NCBI GenBank assembly: GCA_003326195.1
Contig: LXQE01000160.1
Span: forward strand, 98,276 to 153,384
Origin: Nostoc punctiforme NIES-2108
GTDB lineage: Bacteria > Cyanobacteriota > Cyanobacteriia > Cyanobacteriales > Nostocaceae
Direction: 5' to 3'
Length of the DNA stretch: 55,109 nt
The translations under genes and the position numbers were made by a program. The notes beneath the pieces were generated by a model. It did no database searches, was not told the DNA's origin, and saw only the letters and a program-made list of their open reading frames with translations. Position 1 is the stretch's first letter. Each line of letters begins with the position of its first letter. Of this stretch, positions 34,801 to 42,356 are shown one piece after another.

Positions 34801-37029
34801 GAGAATATTATTATTAATCGCTTCCAGTGCCGAGAGATGTTTAAAGTCTAATAGACGATGTAAATAATCTTCTCGCAAGGAAAGGATGACTTTAACAAAA
34901 GGTATATTGAGACAATCGCTAATAAATTTATCAAACTCTTGTTTTTGATTGCGATCGCTATAACCAAAGAAAAATTCTTCAAATTGATCAAAAATTAAAA
35001 CTGTAATCAAATGGCGATCGGCATTCTCTTGGAGTTGTTGTAAAATGCTACCGATGGTGAACGGTGTGCCAGAGTAAGGCAAAGCATCCGATTCAATGGC
35101 TGGTTCTGGGTTAATATCAGCATAAATCGCCAGGGATGCGTCACTAGACATCGCTTCACTTAAAGATTTCCCTAATTCCCGTGCCCAATCGGTATAAACT
35201 TGCAGTACCACAGGCACGGCTATTTGATCGCCAATGGCTCGATTTTGCAGTGCTGGAACTAAACCCGCTGTTACAGTGGAACTCTTACCCACCCCCGATT
35301 GACCGTGAATCACCGTCAACTTTTGATCGGCGCGGCTAATTCTACCAATTAAATTATTAATATCACGCTCTCGACCAGAAGCCGCAATTTCTAAAGCAAC
35401 GCTGCTACTTCCAGAAGGTGACATTAAGGCTGGGTTTGTCGCCTGTCTTTGGGGTTGCAAGCGCCCTGCACCAATAAAAGCCCGAAAACCGTACTGCTGC
35501 TCAACAGAACGCCGTTTCTGTCGAATGTAATAGGCTTCTAAATATCGTCCTTCTTCAAAGTAGAGCGATCGCAGTCTCCGCAATAAGCGAATATAACGAT
35601 GGGCATCGTATTGATGGGCACTGCTTTCTAAGGCTGCTGGCAATTCTTTTGTTGCCTTATCTAAGTATTCACGAGCAACTCCTAGCTCACCGACATTTCG
35701 CTGTGCTTTTGCCAATACTAAATAGTAAATCTGCGCCAATAATAATGGAAATAAGCAGTTATAAGGGTCGTTGTGCTTTTGCGCCTCACCTAATTTCAGC
35801 AGTGATACGTGTGCTAAGATACTCGCCTGTACCCACCGCGACTGCTGCACAGCCACTTGCGCCAGAAAACCGTAGTCACAAGCTAATTGGATTTGACTAC
35901 CATAAGTTTGATGTAACTCCAGAGACTTTTGGGCAACTGTCTGCAATTCTTCCCACTCTTGCAGATATTGCAAAACCTCAGCGAGTTGATTAATAAATCC
36001 AGCAACTATATCCAAACGCCCAGCCACTTGCAAAATATTCAAGCATTGCTGAAAATAAGATTTAGCAGTGTACCAATGGCGGCGGTTTTCTATTTGATTT
36101 TGTTCTGCAAAACGGCAGTAACACAGCCCAATATAAAACAGCAAAATTCCCTGTCGCAGCAGTAGAGGAGATGGGCGATTAGGAGGCGTAGACGAAGAAA
36201 ATACCCCCTCATCTCCCCTGCTCCCCTGCTCCCTTGCTTCCCCTTTCTCTGCCAACTTTTGCCAAACTTGCAAGCTTTGCTGAAAATGGCTTAAACCTGT
36301 ATTGATGCGATCGCTAATATAATCATCTAGACCAAAAACAAATTCTAAACTAGCGTGTAGTTCTGGCTCTAAGGTAATACCACGATTATGCAACTCTCTA
36401 ATGGCAAAGTGGAGTTCATAACTATGTTCCCAGACTTGCTCGACAGTGGAATAATGCTTTGCAAGTTGAGGAGGTTGGTGTTGTGCAGCATCGTTTGCTA
36501 ACACTGTAGCAAATAAAGAGTCAGTTTCCTGCTGCAGAAATTGCAGCAGTGATTGAGTTGTCATTTCAAACCGAATCGGTGTCGCCGCCCAACTAGCAAA
36601 ATCTGGTGCTAAACGGACTACCTTTTGCAATACTTCCTCGTTCACCCATACAATCATCGGAAATGAGTGGCGTTTGCGAAATTCATCCCGAATATGATTG
36701 ATAGACCTCAATAAATCGTCGAGTCCATCTACTGACTCTAAACCCAAAATCATCAACGCCGATGGCGGATTAGCTTCGGTTAGCAGTTGTAAATGAATAC
36801 TTGTGTAAAGACTTCTGGCATTATGCGGCAGAATTACCTTTTGAATGTGGTGTACTCCTGAAGAGATTTCTTCGAGTCGTTGCAGCATAAGTTCTTGCAA
36901 AACTCGATAATTGCAGCACACCAAAACCAGAGAAAATTGACCGCTAGAAAGGGCAATTGCTCTCCCCAAACTCCGCAAAGCACGCTCATTAGCTGCTCTG
37001 ATATCTACTTGTGCGTGTCGTTCAACCAT
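31873..37029 (-). CDS. STAND-type ATPase with TPR-like region, transmembrane helix and 14 WD40 repeats
   Basis: A 1718-residue multi-domain protein. Residues 1-210 resemble a receiver- or ATPase-like fold without a P-loop. About 215-560 is helical and TPR-like. A nSTAND ATPase domain has P-loop GQSGVGKSST (about 574-583), Walker B VLIFDQFEEFF and SLREDYLHRL. About 960-1080 is coiled coil (ERLKSELSQNK, QLRAELKEKE), and one transmembrane helix (about 1020-1042) splits it. About 1103-1690 is a chain of 14 WD40 units of 41 residues (GHxxxVxSVxFSPDGxxIASAS), enough for two seven-blade propellers. A tandem-repeat-coded insert lies near 261-283. Its start overlaps the upstream ATPase gene by 25 bases, so the two are coupled. 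It probably acts as a sensor-signal platform at the membrane. Confidence 0.9.
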   Translation of the reverse strand: MVERHAQVDIRAANERALRSLGRAIALSSGQFSLVLVCCNYRVLQELMLQRLEEISSGVHHIQKVILPHNARSLYTSIHLQLLTEANPPSALMILGLESVDGLDDLLRSINHIRDEFRKRHSFPMIVWVNEEVLQKVVRLAPDFASWAATPIRFEMTTQSLLQFLQQETDSLFATVLANDAAQHQPPQLAKHYSTVEQVWEHSYELHFAIRELHNRGITLEPELHASLEFVFGLDDYISDRINTGLSHFQQSLQVWQKLAEKGEAREQGSRGDEGVFSSSTPPNRPSPLLLRQGILLFYIGLCYCRFAEQNQIENRRHWYTAKSYFQQCLNILQVAGRLDIVAGFINQLAEVLQYLQEWEELQTVAQKSLELHQTYGSQIQLACDYGFLAQVAVQQSRWVQASILAHVSLLKLGEAQKHNDPYNCLFPLLLAQIYYLVLAKAQRNVGELGVAREYLDKATKELPAALESSAHQYDAHRYIRLLRRLRSLYFEEGRYLEAYYIRQKRRSVEQQYGFRAFIGAGRLQPQRQATNPALMSPSGSSSVALEIAASGRERDINNLIGRISRADQKLTVIHGQSGVGKSSTVTAGLVPALQNRAIGDQIAVPVVLQVYTDWARELGKSLSEAMSSDASLAIYADINPEPAIESDALPYSGTPFTIGSILQQLQENADRHLITVLIFDQFEEFFFGYSDRNQKQEFDKFISDCLNIPFVKVILSLREDYLHRLLDFKHLSALEAINNNILDKHIRYQLNNFSPEYAKAIIRKLTERSQFNLEPALIDALIEDLSTEFGEVRPIELQVVGAQIQDERITTLEEYQPYRPNKLIERYIKELIKDCGPENERAALLVLYLLTDESNNRPFKTRAELASQLAELEDADKLELVLEILVRSGLVVLFPDVPERYQLIHDYLVDLIRYLQQQESSLQVQLNQLRYKVEQSKAEIERLKSELSQNKQRSKLVAPHPQQGVDLLTELRELHKREELSQLEIEQLRAELKEKELTAKLAESQKKQRLSEAQLNRSLKIALTASVLAILGLSVSIVTAVDSEIKTLSASSEALFASQKGIDALKESLKAGRKLQQTVWVDSYTREQVQTALYQAVSGVREYNRLDGHISGVNSATFSLDRSLIASASADTTIKLWRPDGSLVKTLSGHEDVVNSVSFSPDSQIIASASQDKTIKLWSREGQQLATLLGHQGVVNSVSFSPDGQIIASASTDKTVKLWSRDGKLLKTLQGHDGAVLSVAWSNDGQTLASGSADKTAKLWSRDGKLLKTLQGHEDAVKSVAWSPDGKIIASASLDQTIKLWNLEGKLLRTLSGHSAGVTSVSFSRDGNTIASASTDETIKLWSSEGVLLGTLKGHNNWVNSVSFSPDGRTLASASRDKTIKLWHWDDVLLRKPKADNDDWVTSISFSPGDHTLAAASRDKTVKLFSRDGQLLRILTGHQGQVWGVAWSPDGQVIASASKDKTVKLWSSDGQLLNTLQGHNDTVLSVAWSPDGQVIASASKDKTVKLWSSNGKLLNTLQGHQEAVNWVSFSPDGKLLASASDDKTVKIWSIEGKLLYTLTGHSRRVNGVAWSPDGQSIASVSIDSTVKIWSRDGNLLDNLTGDGDSFISVSFSPDGKTLAASSDDKVRIWNREGTLLIALKGDKDELTSVSFSHDGKTLAAGSGNGTVIFRDLADIQLDKLLTRGCDLLHDYLQTNQKVIKSDGSANARGERVLCSGR
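36202..36246. repeat. Tandem repeat inside the STAND-WD40 gene
   Basis: CCCCTGCTCCC-type units on the forward strand are read in the gene's frame as Gly-Glu-Ala-Arg-Glu-Gln-Gly-like residues. They look like the intergenic short tandem repeats of Nostoc and were absorbed without a frameshift. Confidence 0.75.
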
Positions 37030-38336
37030 GATTTAAATTTTTCCGTCTCTGCTAAAACTGGGTTGACGGCAAACCAAGCTCCCTGATGATCGCGGTATTC
37101 AAATACAAATAGACTTCGCAAGAGGGTGTGGTATTCTATATCACCTCTAACTCGTTGCTGTTGCACCACCTGAAAGATTAGTTCCCACTCATGGGGGTCG
37201 ATAGCGTTGGCTCGGTAATCCCGCTGTCTTTGAATTACCAGTTCGACACATTCCCGCTCAAAGGGTGGATCTTGTTCTCGTAGACAGTCAAACAGTAAAC
37301 CTAATAAGTCGCGGACATGACCACCACTCATCAGGCATAATCGATCTAAGGTTTCTAAACTATCAAACACCTCTGTAATTAAGCCTAACCGATCGCTAGG
37401 TAAAATGTCTGGAAAAGCTCTAGCTAGCACCATTTGCCGCATCATTGCTAGCCCTTGGGGAAAAATCTCGCCAGAGCGCAGACGTACAGGTATCATCGGT
37501 AAAACTTTTGGTGCGACTCCACCCCCCAAACGATGCTGAAGTTCGGCGCTATCGTTGGAGAAAGTCAGGGCTAAAGGAATAGTGTAGACTACATGACAAT
37601 TCAGTTTGCGTAACTGTTCGCCTCGTTGAATAAATAAATATTCTGGCAGCGATCGCCCCGATGGTAAAGGTCTAATTGCAACTCGATCCAAGTTATCAAC
37701 AATCACCACCAATCCTTTTTTACCCCTGGCTTTCAGTTCCTTGGTGGCAGGTTCTAGTAATTCTTGATTAATTGACTGTAAAATATTTGCGGTTCGTGGT
37801 TCTAAATAATCTCTTAACCGCCGCCGCAATTGGGGACTTTCTTTTGTTTTAGCTGTAATTTTGGCAATCCCTACAGACAACTCTGCTTCTACCCCAACGT
37901 CAATTGGCGTCTGCAAGAAATCCACAACTTCACCAAACAACTTGGTAAAGTAGCGAGGCTTGAGCCTAATTTTCATCGCTTCTAGACTTTCACTCACCTG
38001 TCCAGCGATCGCTAACAAAATATCAGTCACATCCACATCGGCCATTTCTAAGACATGGGTAGACTCAAAGTAAACTACATGAAACTGCTGCACTTCTAAC
38101 TCAGCTTTCAGGCGCAACAACTCCGTTGATTTTCCACAACCGAGATGTCCTGTAAATAGTTGACAGGTTGGGATATCTGGCGAGATTCGAGCGATCGTCC
38201 GCTGCAAAGCTTCGATAATTTTGCCACCCCGCACCGCAGCAAAATCGATATAGTACCTGCGATCGCTAGCGTTTCCTATAATTAGAGGTCTGCTCGGATT
38301 GCAAGCCTGATAAAATCTTTCTAAATCTAGGAGCAT
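37005..38336 (-). CDS. P-loop ATPase upstream of the STAND-WD40 gene
   Basis: A 443-residue AAA/KAP-like ATPase. P-loop GHLGCGKST is at residues 63-71, Walker B-type VVIVDNLDRV near 209-218, and the late arginine-rich SGGHVRDLLGLL sensor-like helix near 335. It resembles ORC/MalT-class ATP-binding proteins, but no known partner domain is seen. The last 25 bases overlap the start of the STAND-WD40 gene, indicating translational coupling and a two-gene operon. The order, ATPase first and sensor second, suggests that the ATPase works on or with the STAND protein. Phage defence is possible; no experimental parallel is known to me for this exact pair. Confidence 0.82.
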   Translation of the reverse strand: MLLDLERFYQACNPSRPLIIGNASDRRYYIDFAAVRGGKIIEALQRTIARISPDIPTCQLFTGHLGCGKSTELLRLKAELEVQQFHVVYFESTHVLEMADVDVTDILLAIAGQVSESLEAMKIRLKPRYFTKLFGEVVDFLQTPIDVGVEAELSVGIAKITAKTKESPQLRRRLRDYLEPRTANILQSINQELLEPATKELKARGKKGLVVIVDNLDRVAIRPLPSGRSLPEYLFIQRGEQLRKLNCHVVYTIPLALTFSNDSAELQHRLGGGVAPKVLPMIPVRLRSGEIFPQGLAMMRQMVLARAFPDILPSDRLGLITEVFDSLETLDRLCLMSGGHVRDLLGLLFDCLREQDPPFERECVELVIQRQRDYRANAIDPHEWELIFQVVQQQRVRGDIEYHTLLRSLFVFEYRDHQGAWFAVNPVLAETEKFKSWLNDTHK

Positions 38337-38814
38337 AACTAATCAAATTCACTCAAGAATGGGGATGACAAAATTTACTAAATAAATATATTGATTTTAA
38401 GAAATTTATGCTTTATTTTCATCTAACTATTAACTAAACTAGCAGTATTCAGAATAATTGTTCATATATGTTAGATGTAGCACATAGTAACGCTGATATT
38501 TTAGTTAAACTAAGCAAAAATACTAATATCAGTACAAATAGCAAAAAATTTTAATATTAAATAAGCTCATCTTATCAATATTAAAAATATCTAACAAAAA
38601 AAAGGTACTGTTAAGTACAGTTTTGTAGCTCTCTTGAACCCGTCATCAGCTTGAGTTATTAAAGAGCTTTTATCACTTTTCCCAGAGAATAATCTACAAT
38701 CCTTGCAAAATAGGACTTTTAGCAAAAGCGTTGGTTAATTAGAACTTCAATTTAGAGTTAATTTTGACTAGATTCTGCCTCGATATACCAAAATGAATGC
38801 GTGAATTACTTAAA
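38337..38814. other. AT-rich intergenic region upstream of the ATPase-STAND operon
   Basis: About 480 bases, very AT-rich, without genes. The promoter of the ATPase-STAND operon should lie here, on the reverse strand. No clear boxes stand out. Confidence 0.4.
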
Positions 38815-39062
38815 TGAATAAGCAAACTGGAGTTTGAATAAGTAAAAGCTTATTTTACTTGCGGAAAACACCAAAATGAGAAAGCAAACTGGGGTTTGAA
38901 TAAGTAAAAGCTTATTTTGCTTGCGGAAAACACCAAAATGAGAAAGCAAACTGGGGTTTGAATAAGTAAAAGCTTATTTTACTTGCGGAAAACACCAAAA
39001 TGAGAAAGCAAACTGGGGTTTGAGAAAGTAAAAGCTGCTTTTGAGAAAGTAAAAGCTCATTT
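38815..39062. repeat. 62-base tandem repeat with internal hairpins
   Basis: Three complete 62-base units (38815-38876, 38877-38938, 38939-39000) are nearly identical and are followed by a fourth that diverges after about 23 bases and degenerates into short GAGAAAGTAAAAGCT words. Each full unit holds AAGTAAAA and TTTTACTT (TTTTGCTT in unit 2) around GCTTA, an 8-base hairpin. No gene overlaps it. Confidence 0.9.
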
Positions 39063-39496
39063 TGAGTAAGTTGAATGGCATTTTTACTTAGTTCAATATG
39101 AATTTTAGTCTAAGCGATTGCACTTTTCAGTTTTATCACGGTACGCTTTGCATAAAACTAGCTTATTCTTGATTTGGGGTGAGGCAATGCCTGCGGTGGA
39201 GTGGTCATTGAGCTTGCCGTTCGCGCAGCACCTCGTAAGAGAAGTGCGGGCTACGCCTACGCATAGATTTGCACTCTACACAACGACACTGATGCACTCA
39301 GGATTTTATCTAAAAGGCGATCGCTTGTCGATTTACACTTTAAAGTAGGGCAATTGTCTGTAGAATACGATTGCCTTGACAACACCATCATTTACAACTG
39401 GATAAGTGCCGCAGCTACGCCCGTCGTAGATATTGCTTTCTGGATTAGTCAATAGACGTTATCCTTAAGTAACGAACTGATCTAAGGAACGTGTGT
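39063..39496. other. Spacer before vapB, with repeats and no gene
   Basis: It holds the first copies of two repeats that recur after vapBC: a 29-base unit at 39123-39151 (one mismatch to 40424-40452) and a perfect 29-base unit at 39316-39344 (copy at 40136-40164). A forward frame 39118-39348 is made of these repeats and of a dispersed CGGGCTACGCCTACGC palindrome word, so it is not called as a gene. Confidence 0.6.
39316..39344. repeat. 29-base direct repeat, left copy
   Basis: GGCGATCGCTTGTCGATTTA followed by CACTTTAAA, identical to 40136-40164. The two copies flank vapBC at a distance of 820 bases. The unit starts with a HIP1-like GGCGATCGC. Confidence 0.85.
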
Positions 39497-39742
39497 ATGG
39501 CTAGCGCTACCATCACCAGCAAAGGACAGGTAACTATTCCCAAAGAAATTCGGGATTATCTTAACCTTGATCCAGGTAATAAGGTTGATTTTGTTATTGA
39601 TGAAAATGGAACAGTCAAACTAATTCCCCTAAATATCCCTATCCAAAGTTTATCTGGGATTTTACACCGTCCGGGGATGCAAAGCGCAACTTTAGAAGAA
39701 ATGGAAGTAGCAATCCAAGAAGGTTCAAGTGATTGGACTTGA
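39497..39742 (+). CDS. VapB-type antitoxin, AbrB/SpoVT fold
   Basis: An 81-residue protein from ATG 39497 (a GTG six bases earlier is also in frame). The N-terminal ATITSKGQVTIPKEIRDYL is the classic AbrB/MazE swapped-hairpin DNA-binding motif, followed by GNKVDFVIDENGTVKLIP. The C-terminal 35 residues, ending in GSSDWT, should wrap the toxin. An AAGGAA site about 10 bases before the ATG fits. vapC begins 14 bases before the end of this gene, so translation is coupled, and the pair probably represses its own promoter. Confidence 0.9.
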   Translation: MASATITSKGQVTIPKEIRDYLNLDPGNKVDFVIDENGTVKLIPLNIPIQSLSGILHRPGMQSATLEEMEVAIQEGSSDWT

Positions 39743-40118
39743 TACAAATATTTTAGTGCGTTACTTGACAAAAGATGATGAAAAGCAGTGGAAGCAAGCT
39801 GCTGAAATTATCGAAAGTGGAGAGCAATGTTTTGTTGCTAACATAGTTCTCTGTGAATTAGTATGGGTTTTGCGCGGGAACCCTTATCAATTTAGTAGAG
39901 AAGAAATTAGTAATACCATAGACTTGATGCTGCAATGTTCGGTGTTTGAGTTAGAAAATCGCTCTGTAGTTTATCAAGCATTACAGCGATTTAAGCAGGG
40001 AAGTGCAGATTTTTCTGACTATTTAATTGGTGCAATCGCTCAAGAATATGGTTGTAATTCAACAGCAACTTTTGACAGAAAGCTGAGAAGCGAAAAGGGA
40101 TTTGATTTATTTGAGTAA
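39729..40118 (+). CDS. vapC: VapC-type toxin, PIN-domain ribonuclease
   Basis: A 129-residue PIN-domain protein. MIGLDTNILVRYL contains the first catalytic Asp (D5 after GTG start), with the second acidic residue likely in CELVWVL and the third in SADFSDYLIGAIA. The start is GTG at 39729, overlapping vapB by 14 bases. VapC toxins cut specific tRNA or rRNA and are held in check by VapB. The pair lies between two 29-base direct repeats, which hints at a mobile module. Confidence 0.9.
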   Translation: MIGLDTNILVRYLTKDDEKQWKQAAEIIESGEQCFVANIVLCELVWVLRGNPYQFSREEISNTIDLMLQCSVFELENRSVVYQALQRFKQGSADFSDYLIGAIAQEYGCNSTATFDRKLRSEKGFDLFE

Positions 40119-40135
40119 TGCTCATTTCTAAACCA

Positions 40136-40164
40136 GGCGATCGCTTGTCGATTTACACTTTAAA
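40136..40164. repeat. 29-base direct repeat, right copy
   Basis: Identical to 39316-39344. It starts 17 bases past the vapC stop. The other repeat pair (39123-39151 and 40424-40452) lies outside these copies in the same direction. Confidence 0.85.
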
Positions 40165-40197
40165 CTAGAGCGTTTGCCTTTACAACAACATCATTCC

Positions 40198-40386
40198 ACC
40201 TCAGAACACGAAACTCCGACTTTAAAGCTAAAACATTGTCACTTGAAACAGAAACATTCTCGTTTGGAACAGAAATATTCTCACTACGAACAGAAACGTT
40301 CTCGTTTAGAACAAAAACATTCTCATTTGAAACAAGAACCTTCTCGTTTGGAACACGAAACTCCGAGTTCAGAACACGACACTCCG
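40198..40386. repeat. 21-base tandem repeat, nine degenerate units
   Basis: Nine 21-base units of the CGTTTGGAACAGAAACATTC(T) type, ending near 40386. Translated forward they give a heptapeptide R/H-LEQKHS repeat (seven residues per unit) from a TTG at 40174 to a stop at 40390-40392. There is no ribosome site, so it is called a repeat, not a gene. It matches the length of the unrelated 21-base repeat at 8234. Confidence 0.85.
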
Positions 40387-40466
40387 AGTTAAAGCGATAC
40401 CTTCGGTGAGCTTCGCTAACGCGCTTTTCAGTTTTATTACGGTACGCTTTGCCCAGAAGTCAAATT

Positions 40467-42305
40467 TTACTGCTCTAAAGAAAGGCGATCGCGCAAATAT
40501 GCTAAACCTTCACGCACATTCACAGTATTTGGATGATTCACCCCTAACCGTCGCTCAAAAATATCTAAAGCTTGGATGTGAAGGGGTTCGGCTTCGCTGT
40601 ATCTGCCTTGGGAATAGTAGAGTACCGCTAGGTTGTTGAAGCTAGTAGCGACAGATGGATGTTCATCTCCGAGCAGCTTGCGCCTGAGTGCCAAAGCTTG
40701 GATGTGAAGGGGTTCGGCTTCGCTGTATCTGCCTTGGGAATAGTAGAGTACCGCTAGGTTGTTGAAGCTAGTGGCGACATCTGGATGTTCATCTCCGAGC
40801 AGCTTGCGCGTGAGTGCCAAAGCTTGGATGTAAAGGGGTTCGGCATCGCTGTATCTGCCTTGGGAACCGTAGAGAAACGCTAGGTTGTTGAAGCTAGTGG
40901 CGACATCTGGATGTTCATCTCCGAGCAGCTTGCGCCTGAGTGCTAAAGCTTGGATGTAAAAGGGTTCGGCATCGCTGTATCTGCCTTGGAAACCGTAGAG
41001 AAACGCTAGGTTGTTGAAGCTAGTGGCGACATCTGGATGTTCATCTCCCAAGCGATTTTTAGTTACTTCTAGACATTTTTCATACCAGGGTAAAGCTTGG
41101 TTATATAAACCTTGAGTATTATAAAATTTAGCGTTGCCGTAGAAAGGCCAATATAAATCATCATCGCTGACATATTGAATGAGATTATTCGCTACTTCAG
41201 CTATATGAGGAATGGCGGGAGAAACGGCAGTGATTTGCTCAAGGGTGGACGAGTCAGGAATATATTGGGCAATTTCTACCATTACCCGGCAAAAACTTCG
41301 CTTTAATTCCTCCCCCTTATCTAAACCTGTAAGCTTATATTGAAAAAACTCCCGTAGCAGTGGATGTAATTGATAGCTCCCCTCACCTTTGCGCTGAACT
41401 AAATGCAGATTCAGCAAGCGATCGTCTCTGATTTCTTCTAAATCTTCGGCATCCTCTTCTGGTAAAGACTGTTCCACCAACTTCCAAGGTATAGGTGCGG
41501 CGGCAAATAAACTCAATAAACAGCCCAGTTGTTTATCGTCGTCCTCTAATTCCTGCCAACTCAATTCAAAGGCAGCTAACACACCTCGTTGCGCTGTCAT
41601 ATCAGCTTCCGACTTAGATTTAGACAGAGAACGCTCATCTAATCGCTTGTTCTTCAACCGCCGCAACATTTCTGCTAAAGATAAATCCTGTTTCCGCGCC
41701 AAATAGCGCCCCACTAATTCCACACCTAAAGGTAAATATCCCAGCCACTCACACAACTGATTTGCTAAAGCTAATTCTTTTTCAATTCGCCCCGGTGTTT
41801 CTTTGAGTAAAGACTTTAATAACTCCAGCGCCGCCTCTGGTTGCAGCACATCCAAAGATAACTGTGCGATGCGTCCCAACTTTTGGCGCGTAGTCATCAA
41901 CACTTTAAACCGAGAAGGTAGCGACTGTAAGTAAGGCTTAACTTGCTCGTAGTCGCTGACATCATCCAACACTAGCAGCACATGACCTTCACGCCAACGC
42001 CGCCAACAATATTGCACTTGCGCGAGTAAATCAAAATCTTCTGGCGGGTTTAAATCAAGCTGCGTTCTGGCAAACTGCACAACTTGAATCCCCACATCTC
42101 CAGTTTTTGGTAGCAACCAGCAAAGCCCACCGTTGTATGTTTCGCGGTACTGGATTGCATATTGTAAGGCGAGTTCTGTTTTACCAACTCCACCCATACC
42201 AGAAATAGCAGCGATCGCAACTTGTTTATTATCCTGCAAAAGTTGGTGAAGATTTTGCAATTCTTCTTCACGTCCGACAAATTCCACCACCCCACTCAGG
42301 GGCAA
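40467..42305 (-). CDS. NB-ARC ATPase with C-terminal TPR array (in frame with the upstream module)
   Basis: The 612-residue product starts at TTG 42305, though the frame is open to 42356. The NB-ARC domain has P-loop GMGGVGKT (36-43), VLLVLDDVSDYEQV (Walker B) and the GLPLGVELVGRYLA-like GxP motif LGYLPLGVELV. A winged-helix part follows (YQLHPLLREFF). Four kinesin light-chain-type TPR units of 42 residues (EHPDVATSFNNLAFLY) end the protein, after a fifth diverged one. Such proteins are STAND signal switches; some bacterial relatives are antiphage sensors. The start is uncertain because no ATG occurs between the TGA at 42357-42359 and the conserved NLPLSGVVEFVGREEEL. See the next feature. Confidence 0.85.
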   Translation of the reverse strand: MPLSGVVEFVGREEELQNLHQLLQDNKQVAIAAISGMGGVGKTELALQYAIQYRETYNGGLCWLLPKTGDVGIQVVQFARTQLDLNPPEDFDLLAQVQYCWRRWREGHVLLVLDDVSDYEQVKPYLQSLPSRFKVLMTTRQKLGRIAQLSLDVLQPEAALELLKSLLKETPGRIEKELALANQLCEWLGYLPLGVELVGRYLARKQDLSLAEMLRRLKNKRLDERSLSKSKSEADMTAQRGVLAAFELSWQELEDDDKQLGCLLSLFAAAPIPWKLVEQSLPEEDAEDLEEIRDDRLLNLHLVQRKGEGSYQLHPLLREFFQYKLTGLDKGEELKRSFCRVMVEIAQYIPDSSTLEQITAVSPAIPHIAEVANNLIQYVSDDDLYWPFYGNAKFYNTQGLYNQALPWYEKCLEVTKNRLGDEHPDVATSFNNLAFLYGFQGRYSDAEPFYIQALALRRKLLGDEHPDVATSFNNLAFLYGSQGRYSDAEPLYIQALALTRKLLGDEHPDVATSFNNLAVLYYSQGRYSEAEPLHIQALALRRKLLGDEHPSVATSFNNLAVLYYSQGRYSEAEPLHIQALDIFERRLGVNHPNTVNVREGLAYLRDRLSLEQ

Positions 42306-42356
42306 ATTTTGCGGTATTTCAGTAGAAACTATCGATTCCCCTGGGGGCGACTTTAG

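Noticed and set aside
31873..37029. Forward-strand frames inside the WD40 gene (for example near 32030 and 32816)
   Set aside because: Shadows of the repeated WD40 units on the other strand.
38815..39062. CRISPR array
   Set aside because: Units are head-to-tail without unique spacers, and no cas genes are near.
39118..39348. Forward frame of 76 codons before vapB
   Set aside because: It is built from dispersed repeat words, two of which recur after vapC, and has no ribosome site.
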